Source of the DNA: Orychophragmus violaceus
Taxonomy: Eukaryota; Streptophyta; Magnoliopsida; Brassicales; Brassicaceae
Length of the DNA stretch: 64,000 nucleotides
Direction of reading: 5' to 3'
NCBI GenBank assembly: GCA_030180135.1
Contig: CM058238.1
Location: 43,427,765 to 43,491,764, forward strand
Every line of letters begins with the position of its first letter. Within the stretch, counting starts at the first letter, position 1. The notes beneath the pieces were generated by a model that did no database searches, was not told where the DNA came from, and worked only from the letters and a program-made list of their open reading frames with translations. Both the position numbers and the translations under genes were made by a program. Below are positions 56,039-64,000 of the stretch, in pieces.

Positions 56039-57529
56039 ATGCCTCCTCGTGGACAACCTCGCAAACGCAGAGCTACCACAGCAGCTGCAGCTGCAGATCA
56101 TCCTCATCCGCCAGTTCAGTGGTTTCTTCGAGACTCGCCACAACCTGAGCCTTATCAGAGAGATCGGGAAGCCATGGAGTTGACTTGGCCTAATGTAGAT
56201 AAGGAAAAAATCCCGACATACAAGGTATGGGATATGGAGATTAGCGAGCTGCTTAAGACTGACACATTCACAGAGAGGCCGCTACATGACCACTGGGACG
56301 AGTTCGATACTTTGCTCTACAATGGATGGTGTCATATGAAAATCAAGCCGACCAAGTTTGCTGACTATTGGACTTGTAGAGGTTTAGGCATTGATGAGCA
56401 GGTGCTGGCATTGGTTAAGGGAATTGGTATGGGGACGATGCCTATGCAGTACTATGAGTTGTATCCTGATCTGGTAAGACAGTTGCTGGCCACCTGCAGA
56501 GTTATTTATCCTGACCCAGAGTGCAGGAGAGCTTCAGGGGGTATCTTTACCTTCATGTGCCTAGGAGTCAGGTATCGGATTCCCCTTCTTGATATATGCC
56601 GTATTTATGGATTCAGCGTTGAGTCTGCGCGTACCGGTATGACTCTTGAGTGGGATGTGTCGGAAGCTCAATTTTTCTGGGACTGCATTGGTAATGGTCG
56701 GTATTGCTCGAGGACGACGAAGCAGATTCAGGTTAGGCATCCTGTTCTCAGATATGTGTTATGCATCTTGGGATATACTTTGTTGTGCAAAGCTGAAGCA
56801 AACAAGATGCGTAAGAATGAGCTGGAGATGCTTTTCATTGGGTTGAGAGAGCAGTTTGCTGACACTGCTTTGAGAGATCCCACAAGAGGACTCAACTTAG
56901 GAGCTATATTTGGTCATCATTTGTGCTCTCTGCAGAAGAAGGGATACGATGGGAAGGGCACTGAGTCAGTGGGGAGCCTGCTTACTCCCATCTTTCGACA
57001 TTGCAGGATCCTTCTAGAGGGTACAAAGTGTGATGACAGTAAGGAGTTCCTGGATTTTACCCACCTACAGAGTGCTACATGGCTGAAGGAGGGACGTATA
57101 TGGGTTTATTATGACACTAACGCTACGAAGCGTGGTATACTTCTTCCTACTGCTGATCTGACCAAGATTGATACGTTGGCTGCTTTGAGTTTCCAGCCTT
57201 CTACGTGTGATCAGCGCAGTGTGCCTACGATGGCTCATCCGCTGGGAAAGCCTTCTACACGCCCTTCTTCTTCTTCTGCACCTGCACCTGCTGCTCCTAC
57301 TGCACATGACATTGGTCCTTATCCTGAGCCTTCAGTACCTTTGAGTGAGATGTCTGAGGGAGAGTGGAGAGAGCGTCAGGATGGTATTCTCGGAGCATCT
57401 GGAACTACATGCGTGGCTGCACTTGCAGGAGACAGCCACAGATTCATCACCCCGAACCTTCCCGTCGACGTAGACAGCGTTCTCCGACTCCCGGTGATTC
57501 GAGCGGTACTGATCGCTATGATGGCATAG
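56039..57529 (+). CDS. Athila ORF (ATHILA ORF-1/env-position protein)
   Basis: 496 codons beginning MPPRGQPRKRRATTAAAAAD. An in-frame ATG two codons earlier (56033) lies inside a splice-acceptor-like sequence, so 56039 is preferred. The basic N-terminus (PRKRR) could be a nuclear signal. The body contains LTWPNVDKEKIPTYKVWDME, FTFMCLGVRYRIPLLDICRI and HHLCSLQKKGYDGKGTESVG, and the C-terminal part is Ser/Pro/Ala-rich. It resembles the Athila-specific ORF of unknown function that lies 3' of pol, where some Athila copies have an env-like gene. I see no convincing signal peptide or transmembrane helix. It is uninterrupted over its full length, unlike everything around it. Function unknown. Confidence 0.75.
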   Translation: MPPRGQPRKRRATTAAAAADHPHPPVQWFLRDSPQPEPYQRDREAMELTWPNVDKEKIPTYKVWDMEISELLKTDTFTERPLHDHWDEFDTLLYNGWCHMKIKPTKFADYWTCRGLGIDEQVLALVKGIGMGTMPMQYYELYPDLVRQLLATCRVIYPDPECRRASGGIFTFMCLGVRYRIPLLDICRIYGFSVESARTGMTLEWDVSEAQFFWDCIGNGRYCSRTTKQIQVRHPVLRYVLCILGYTLLCKAEANKMRKNELEMLFIGLREQFADTALRDPTRGLNLGAIFGHHLCSLQKKGYDGKGTESVGSLLTPIFRHCRILLEGTKCDDSKEFLDFTHLQSATWLKEGRIWVYYDTNATKRGILLPTADLTKIDTLAALSFQPSTCDQRSVPTMAHPLGKPSTRPSSSSAPAPAAPTAHDIGPYPEPSVPLSEMSEGEWRERQDGILGASGTTCVAALAGDSHRFITPNLPVDVDSVLRLPVIRAVLIAMMA

Positions 57530-58955
57530 ATGACGAGTGAGAGTAGTGGCATTTTCAGACTACAGTTCTGTATTTCTGTTTTCACTTTTTCTTTTGCATT
57601 TTTCTATTGATTTTTCTTAGGATACTTATGTTTGGATGATGTGTTTACTTTGAGACTATCTGTTGCTTTGATTTTGCTTGTTTGCATTGATTTTCAGCTT
57701 GCAGGTTTGAAATTTGATAATTTCTCACGGACTAACCTGCTAACTGCTGATTGTTTCGACAAATCGCAATGCAACGATCGACACGGTCCTGTGTGTCGAT
57801 CGTTACAACACGAAAATCGCATTGCAGCGATCGTTGCGGACCTGAGCAACGATCGACTCATATTGCAATCACCTTGCAACGATCGTCGCATTTATGCATA
57901 ACGATCGATGCATGAGCGAGACAGGTAAAAATCAGACAGAACTTAACTCATCCATTAACATTTTTACTTTCTTTTACCAATCCTTAGCTTGACACTACTG
58001 GGGACAGTGTGTTTCAAGTGTGGGGGAGGTGGTACTGACTTTCATCTTTATGTTTTCTTAGAATCAGTCCTGTTTTTCAAAAATTTCTGTTTTATTGAGT
58101 CAAAACAGTTTAAGTAGGAAACCGTGAATTTTTGAGAAGTTAACAACATCTTGCAGGAACTTAAGTGACCATTGGGATGAAGTTGCAAGATCTATCTATG
58201 ACTATTAGAAAACCCAATGCGGATCAACCTACTGAGGACACCCATATCAATTCAGGTATTCAGAGGATCCTTTACTGACTTCACCCTTGTAAACCTGACT
58301 TAATTTTCTCACCTAAGGGCTTGGTATACCTTGAGCGGATTCCTTTGTTAGTTCTGACATAGCTTGTAAACCTTTCCAAGTAAGGTTCTCTTCTCCCCTT
58401 CCCTAAAGTAAAAAAAAAGAATAATAAACTGAGGATGAGCTAGTAGCTCCGAAGTGGTCACGGGAGTAGTAGCAAACACTATTACCTCATGTGCATTCAT
58501 GGAATGTGTCCAAAGTACACCCCTTACGGGAAGAGCACTGATAAAAAAAAAATGATACCCAATGGGGAAAAATCAGAATGTTAAGGAAGGGAAAAGAGAA
58601 TAAAGGAACCAGAAAATGATTGTATGGTGGTCTAGAGCTAATAAAGTAAGAATCCATGTGCCCTTTGATCGATAATCCTTAGGTGAGGCCGCACTTAATA
58701 GCTTATAGAAGTCAGTAGGGTGAATTTGAATTGCTTGGATTGATTGTGGAGTTTACTCAGGACAGTTGCTAACTGTGGGGGAAGTATATGTTGGTATTGA
58801 TGTCTTGCAGGTGATTCTTTCAGTGGCTTACTAAGAGGAATTTGAGTGTTGTTGCTTCTAGGATGAAAAGAGTTTCTGAAAGTTTTCAAACCTCTTCACC
58901 ATGTTTTAGTTATCTGTTTTGCTTGAGGGCAAGCAAAGGCTAAGTGTGGGGGAGT
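57530..58955 (+). other. Athila 2 3' non-coding region with motif cluster and PPT
   Basis: A motif cluster at 57767-57915 has five CGATCG palindrome variants (aacgatcgacacg, gtgtcgatcgtta, gcagcgatcgttgc, gcaacgatcgact, gcaacgatcgtcgc). A purine-rich aagtgtgggggag at 58943-58954 directly before the LTR is the polypurine tract; a similar aagtgtgggggagg occurs earlier at 58017-58030. No gene. Confidence 0.75.
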
Positions 58956-60142
58956 TGATATATCATGGTTTTTACCGGTTTTAGACCATGATATAAGTGT
59001 GTTTTAGAGTCTTTTAGTGTTGCTTTAGACTCTTTTACAGGTATTAGCACGTTTGGAGCGGATTTGGAGTTTATGGAGCTTTTTGGAGCATTTTGGTGTT
59101 TTGACCCGAGAGATATAATTCACTGTCCAAAACAGAGTAATGCATAGATCGACACACATTGTGCATCGATCGACACACTAGCGAGATGGGCCTTCCTCGG
59201 CGGTTTAATGAAGAATGCAGAATTTACAGTTTTGCCCAGAAGTTCCTGATAATTACAAAGAAGCCCCAAGACGTGATTAGCTTATATAATTAGGTTTTTA
59301 CATCAGTTTTTGGATACGCTTTCATACTTTGAGCATAGAGATTTTAGAGCTTTTAGGGCTGATCTAATCATGTATTGCTTCCTGCTTTTGGAGAAGATTT
59401 CGAACCCCTTTTATCTTTACTCTTTATTTATGCAATCTATTATTTCATTGATTATGTTTTCATATTCTATGTCTGAGTAGATTCATAGTTAGGTTTAGGG
59501 ATTCTCATAGGGATTTCATGACTTGCTAGATTTATTTATATCAGTTAAGGATTCACATCATAATTGTTCTTCAATCTAAATTGTGCTTAACACTAGTTTC
59601 TAACTTGATCACTTAGAATCTAGATCTTAGGTTGTTAAATTGACACGAAAGTGTGATTTAGAATCTGAACTATTTAGGTTGAGCAATTGAATTACTCGCA
59701 AAGAAATTTGGTTTAATTGAATTGTGAACATATCGAACCTGAACTTAAAGCTAGTTTAATCTGTTAGGAATTACAAAGAAATTTGGATTTCTGCTATTAG
59801 ACTTAGAGAATTCTCACAACGAAAGTTGGGTAGTTCTATATTCCGTGTTTGAGTTCTAGAACTGTACTTAATTTGATCCTGACTGAATAATTTATCTGCT
59901 TGTCTGATTTCCTGAGAACTCCCTAGCCTTAGCACTTTTAGTTAATTGTCTTCAAACCAATCTTGCAACCTGATTTACTTTTTTGTTTTGCTTTTTAGTT
60001 TATCACATACTTTCTCCTAGTTTAACTTGACTGTTCTTAAATCTATCGTTGCCTAGAGTCCTTGTGGATTCGATACCCTACATACTACAATTGCATTAAC
60101 TGTGCACTTGTAGTAGAATAGGATTAATTCTTGACCCTATCA
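58956..60142 (+). repeat. Athila 2 3' LTR
   Basis: 1187 bp, TATATAA at 59283-59289, ends ccctatca. Two motif copies at 59143-59180, the first with one substitution (gcatagatcgacacac). Confidence 0.95.
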
Positions 60143-60900
60143 GGCGTTCCACAGTCTTGGCTCTGGTACTCCGTTTTTTACTTTCGTGAGCTTGGAGACG
60201 CCATCGCGGACTACTTTGATGACTCGGTAGGGACCTTCCAGTTGACTCCTAGTTTTACAGCACCTCGCTCTTTTGTGTTTTTGTAGACCTAGCGTAGTAC
60301 AAGATCTCCTTCGCTGAACTTCCACGGTCGAACATTGGAGTTATAGTAACGAGAAGTTTCTTGCAGGTAATTCTGCATTCATACTATTGTTCAGTCACGT
60401 TGCTCTCCGATCATGTCCAGACGAACTTGTTGCATCTATTTTTTCAGTTTCTCGTTTCTCGTGATCAAAGCCCTTTAAATCATGAGAAAAAAATACTTCT
60501 GCAGGAAATACTGCCTCCATTCTGTAAGCTAACAAAAATGGAGTCTCACTAGTTGCACTGTGAGACGTGGTGCGGGAGGCCCATAGGATATCTCGTGGAC
60601 TTTTTTGAGTCAAGCCTTTTCTTGAAATTTTTAAGAGTGTCTTGTTTGTAGTCTCAACCTTACCATTTCCTTGAGGACATCTCAGGGTCGAGGTTGTTAG
60701 GCGAATTTTCCAAGTCTTACAGAAATTTTTGAAAGATCGAGAAATAAACTGCAAATCGTTGTCAGTCACTATCTCATAGGGAAGGCCGCATCGGCAAATG
60801 ATATGTTCCCATACAAAGTTTTGGACTTCGATTTATGTGGTTATCTGATAAGCTTTAGCTTCTATCCACTCAGTGAAGCAATCGATCCCGACGAGGAGGT
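60143..60900 (-). pseudogene. Tat-like integrase core and C-terminal domain
   Basis: Near 60870 the minus strand reads a decayed IDCFTEWIEAKAYQIT (first catalytic Asp). From 60769 a 124-codon frame gives MTDNDLQFISRSFKNFCKTW (second Asp), RCPQGNGKVETTNKTLLKIS (catalytic Glu) and ASRTTSHSATSETPFLLAYR. The C-terminal domain at 60325-60143 reads YRVIKVVRDGVSKLTKVKNG, after which the Athila insertion interrupts it. All three catalytic acids are present, so decay is moderate. Confidence 0.88.
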
Positions 60901-61111
60901 ATTTTAGCTGCCTTGGTTCTGATGAAACCAAAGGTCCCAATATATCCATCGACCATAGGGCAAAGATGGAGAATAGTTTAGCTGCAGGCTGATGGATAGT
61001 TGGGGCATGCCTTTGGCATTTGTCGCATTTCCTAGTATAGTTTTCACAGTCTACAATTACAGTGTGTTAGAAAAACCCTTGCCTTTTATGTGTATGGCTA
61101 GAGCTCAACCT

Positions 61112-61306
61112 CTAGAATGATATTCGCAAATGCCTTCGTGAGTCTCTCCCATTACTGCTAGTGCCTCTTGGGCGTGTACGCAAAGGCTTTGTTAGACTTC
61201 GATTGAATAGTTTGTATTTGAGTATGAAGTATCTAGAACTTAATGCTTTTAGTTTCCTTGCTTCCCATTTGTCGGTAGGAACTAAACGAAGCAGGATGTA
61301 ATCCAA
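61112..61306 (-). pseudogene. Tat-like pre-integrase linker
   Basis: LVPTDKWEARKLKALSSRYF then ILKYKLFNRSL matches the conserved linker before the HHCC finger in Tat-like pol. The finger (H-x-G-x-C-G-x-H) follows in broken frames towards 61030. Confidence 0.75.
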
Positions 61307-61559
61307 AATCGGTTCTCTTTAGTCGATTCTGTTGAGGAACTCGGCATTTGGATCTACGAGTTCAGGCTCTTGCTCAGCCAAAGCTGTCATATCGTTTGGT
61401 ATAGGTTGATTGTTGGGAAGGCAGATCTCGTAGATTGTAGAGCCAGATTTGGGTGTTTCCGAGGGAGATTTAGAGCACGAAGCATGGGACATGCTCATGG
61501 GCTGGTCTGCGAGGTTGACACAGCTTTGTTCGCATTTTGCGATTTTAATACTATGTGAA

Positions 61560-62040
61560 TGCTAGGTTTGTTTATCCCTTCAACCGGTATGATTCTCTTT
61601 ACTAGGGTTCAGATGTTGAAGCTAGAGCCACTAAGGAGTCCGCCGAGGAGTTTTTCCTTGAATATTCTGGCGACTTTGAAATTAATGAATTGGTATGCTA
61701 GTCCATGGACTACTTTCACGTAATCTTCCATGCACTCGTCTGTAGCTTTGTACTCACCATGGAATTGGCTCGTAACCAGCTGTGAGTCACTTAATAAGTG
61801 GATTTTGTGAGCTCCGATTCTGAGTGAAATCTTGAAGCCAACTATGGAGGCCTCATACTCGGCTTTGTTGTTAGATGCATGGAAACCGAGTCTGAATGAC
61901 TGTTTGATTACTTCTCTTGTTGGAGTTATGATTCTGATTCCGATTCTGACTCCGATCCAGTGTCTGGAGGAAGCTCCATCAACGTGGAGTGTTCAATTGT
62001 TGTTTTGATTTTCGTGGTTTGGAGTTGCTAGCGGGAGTTC
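61560..62040 (-). pseudogene. Tat-like RNase H
   Basis: The minus strand reads LHVDGASSRHWIGVRIGIRI, FRLGFHASNNKAEYEASIVG and KIHLLSDSQLVTSQFHGEYK. The three acidic catalytic positions (VDGAS, KAEYEA, SDSQL) are kept. One stop (about 61998) precedes the domain. It would degrade the RNA strand during reverse transcription. Confidence 0.82.
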
Positions 62041-62840
62041 GATGATAAATTATGCTAGGACATGGGCTTTCACGCAAGGCCTGGTGCGGTATTCGATATC
62101 ATACTCTCTAAGTTTGATCGCCCATTTAGCTAGTCGTACCAATTGGCTGGGGCAATGCAGTATAGACTGTAGTGGTTGCGAGGTCATTACCATTATGGCA
62201 TGCGGTTGAAAGTATGGTCGCAGCTTCATGGCTGCCATAAGTATGGCAAGTGCGAGTTTCTCTATTGTTGGATACCCCATTTCCGCAACAATGAGCATTT
62301 TTCTTAGGTAGTATATGTGTTTCTGTTAATTTTTTCCTCGCGAACTAGAAAAACACTGACCGCGGCCGGCGAGTTTGCGATTTATAGGTAGAGGGGTTCG
62401 CCCTCTTCGGTTTTTATAGTATCGGCGGTTCGTTGAGGTACTTTTTAATTTCTTGTGGCTGTCTCGCAGTTCTTATCACATTGGAATTTTTTTGTTCCTT
62501 TAAGGAGTTGATAAAATGGGAGACATTTTTCGTAGATCGGGAAATGAGACGGTTCAGAACTGCTATTTGTCCTGTCATTCTTTGAAATCCCTAGTGTTCA
62601 TGGGGAAAAGCATTTCGAAGAAGGTTGTCATTTTCTTCGGGTTTTCTTTGATCCCTCGTTTTGTTACCATATAGTCGAGGAATTCCCCCGATGGTACTCT
62701 GAAGGAGCATTTGGCTGACTGGGTTGGATAACCAGTCTGGGTATTTCACCTCTTTGATTAGTCCAACCTTTAGTAGTTATCGACCTTGTCGTTGGCGGAT
62801 TTTTCCCGATCATGACTGAGCTTTGGGCGTTTCTGCTTTA
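62041..62840 (-). pseudogene. Tat-like RT remnant lacking the palm
   Basis: The C-terminal thumb and connection are readable: GYPTIEKLALAILMAAMKLR, SQLVRLAKWAIKLREYDIEY at 62298-62050, and FRVPSGEFLDYMVTKRGIKE then NPKKMTTFFEM around 62690-62610. The fingers (the YPDWL.NPV region near 62740) join directly to KCSFRVPSGEFLDY, so about 150 residues including the YxDD catalytic site are deleted. Confidence 0.8.
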
Positions 62841-63365
62841 CAGTTTTGAACGTGGGATCTATGTTCCGTTCCTGTGAAGCAACACTATATCCTTCCCTTT
62901 CATGTCTATTGTGGACCATGTAAACATGTTTACGTGTTCTTTGAGGAAGTTTATCAACTTGATTTTGATGGTACTCGGAAGTTCTGATTCGATGTTAACA
63001 CATCTTTCAGGCTGATTGTCATCGATGCATATGGGGTCCTGTATTGTTGGGTCACTATTCTGCTTCGCACTCCAAGATGTGAGATCTTCCTCTCTCTGTA
63101 ATTCCTATACATATGATATCGACATTTGTTTGAAGAAGGTCATGTAGCATGATCTCGCGGCTTTTTGAATGCCATGGATCGTTTTTACCACGGGGGTCGG
63201 AAATTTTTCGCATTGGTGGGTTAGTTCATGGTATAGATCCATATTCTGCCAAGTATGGTATTGTAGGGAGCTTTTTTATTGACCACCAGATACTCTAGGA
63301 TCTCTTGTTGCCCTTTGGCGGTGAATGGGAGCTATATAGTTCCCATTGCGTAGGTCATTTCACCT

Positions 63366-63659
63366 TCAAATCCGGCTAACGGAGTTCATCCACCGGTGAT
63401 CATGGAGGCTTTGAAGCCCATTTTTTTTGAAAGCATCGTAAAGCAAAAGGTCCACAAAGCTTCCGGTGTCGATCATGACCCTTGATAGCTCGAATCCAGC
63501 TACTTCGAGCTGGATTACTAAGGCATCATCGTGCGGTTTGTCGAACTTGAAAGTTTTACTTTCAGACGAGGTTATATGAGTATCAGGTCCCTTGATGGGA
63601 ACCATTTCCCTGGCATCAGTGTCGACTCGTCTTTGGTGGGCTTTGATCAAATTCACCAA
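63366..63659 (-). pseudogene. Tat-like retropepsin protease
   Basis: 97 codons: HDDALVIQLEVAGFELSRVM then IDTGSFVDLLLYDAFKKNGL. The active-site D-T-G is intact, unlike at 569-890. A frameshift in a T/A run near 63420-63430 ends the useful frame. Confidence 0.85.
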
Positions 63660-64000
63660 ATCTTGAAAGAGTTTCCAGTCCCCGGATTTGAAGTTTATCG
63701 TCTTTGGGAGAGGCGAACTGCATAGTCCAAGTTTTGGAAAACATGGATTTAATGTTTTTTGGGGATTTACAGATTTACCGATTTCGTTTACACTCCGCAG
63801 CGAGCTAAATCAAAAATAATTTTGATGCTCTTTACGCGAGAGGGAGGTGGAGAGGCAGACTCTTCCTTCTCCGGATTCTCTCACGTTTAGCTTGAAAGTT
63901 TTTTTAAAATTTTGGTTTGCTTTTTTATTTTTCTTTTTTATCCGGCTTAGATGTTTCCGCTTGCTGTCGTTATTCTTAGCTGCTAGCAGGCGGTCTTTGG
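63660..64000 (-). pseudogene. Tat-like gag-protease linker, continuing beyond the window
   Basis: Aligns with about 940-1330 (shared phrases gcgagctaaatc, gcagattcttccttctcc versus gcagactcttccttctcc, ggcagacggtctttgg versus gcaggcggtctttgg). Charged linker after the zinc knuckle, frame-broken. Confidence 0.75.

Larger units (their letters stand above)
51743..60142 (+). mobile_element. Athila 2: structurally complete, pol-less Athila element
   Basis: LTRs of 1219 and 1187 bp (TGATATAT...CCCTATCA), the 5-bp target duplication GGCGT (51738-51742 and 60143-60147), a tRNA-Asp-type primer site and a PPT. Between them are gag, a protease region and a 496-codon Athila ORF, but no RT, RNase H or integrase. 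It therefore depends on other copies for transposition. I count about 27 substitutions between the LTRs by eye, plus two indels (21 and 11 bp). It is inserted in the integrase tail of a minus-strand Tat-like element. Confidence 0.93.
60143..64000 (-). mobile_element. Tat-like gypsy element, integrase to gag, right of Athila 2
   Basis: Minus-strand order: gag (from beyond 64000), protease (63659-63366), RT remnant (about 62830-62300), RT-RNase H junction and RNase H (62298-61560), integrase finger/linker (61306-61112) and integrase core (60900-60143). It then continues at 51742 across the Athila insertion. It is the same type as the fragments at 1-2217 and 6990-8139. All catalytic modules except the RT palm are recognisable, in broken frames. 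Confidence 0.88.

Overview
The window is plant nuclear DNA from a Brassicaceae-type genome, most likely pericentromeric or other repeat-rich heterochromatin. The evidence is two Athila-family elements with tRNA-Asp-type primer sites, several Ty3/gypsy lineages, Ty1/copia remains, and DNA transposons whose captured gene pieces resemble Arabidopsis genes. I find no intact host gene, tRNA, rRNA or CRISPR array. Nearly every base belongs to a mobile element or its debris, much of it nested.

Layout. 1-2.2 kb: minus-strand Tat-like gypsy fragment (gag, protease, start of RT). 2.2-6.9 kb: truncated copia element (LTR, primer site, long leader, gag, decayed pol). 7.0-8.1 kb: plus-strand Tat-like 3' end, whose LTR is split by a CACTA element at 8140-17400 (TSD CAA). 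That CACTA carries sense-oriented pieces of six host genes: LUX ARRHYTHMO, a katanin-like AAA ATPase, a calcium-dependent protein kinase, a plasma-membrane H+-ATPase, an O-fucosyltransferase-family protein and a Twinkle-like primase-helicase. A hAT element (12750-16523, 8-bp TSD) sits in the Twinkle piece, and a 0.9-kb retroposon (15344-16255, 12-bp TSD) sits in the hAT.

17.6-22.0 kb: minus-strand gypsy 'B' remnant with a 2.36-kb LTR. 22.0-26.6 kb: plus-strand gypsy 'A' pol and LTRs. 26.6-32.5 kb: minus-strand transposon ORF split by a 3.49-kb solo LTR (27895-31381, TSD AACGT). 32.5-42.6 kb: an LTR of family B split by a minus-strand gypsy A element (33743-41568). That element holds a PIF/Harbinger-like MITE (34122-34444, TSD TAA) and a solo copia LTR (36338-36906, TSD AAAGC). 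42.6-49.6 kb: LTR pieces, a Tat-like gag and a second copy of the transposon ORF. 49.6-51.3 kb: 5' internal fragment of an Athila. 51.3-64 kb: minus-strand Tat-like element split by a structurally complete but pol-less Athila (51743-60142, TSD GGCGT).

The only near-intact long reading frames are the copia gag, parts of the Athila gag and protease, and the 496-codon Athila ORF. The two least expected signals are the six-gene CACTA and a family of short palindromes (CGATCG core) that recurs in non-coding and even coding parts of both copia and Athila elements.
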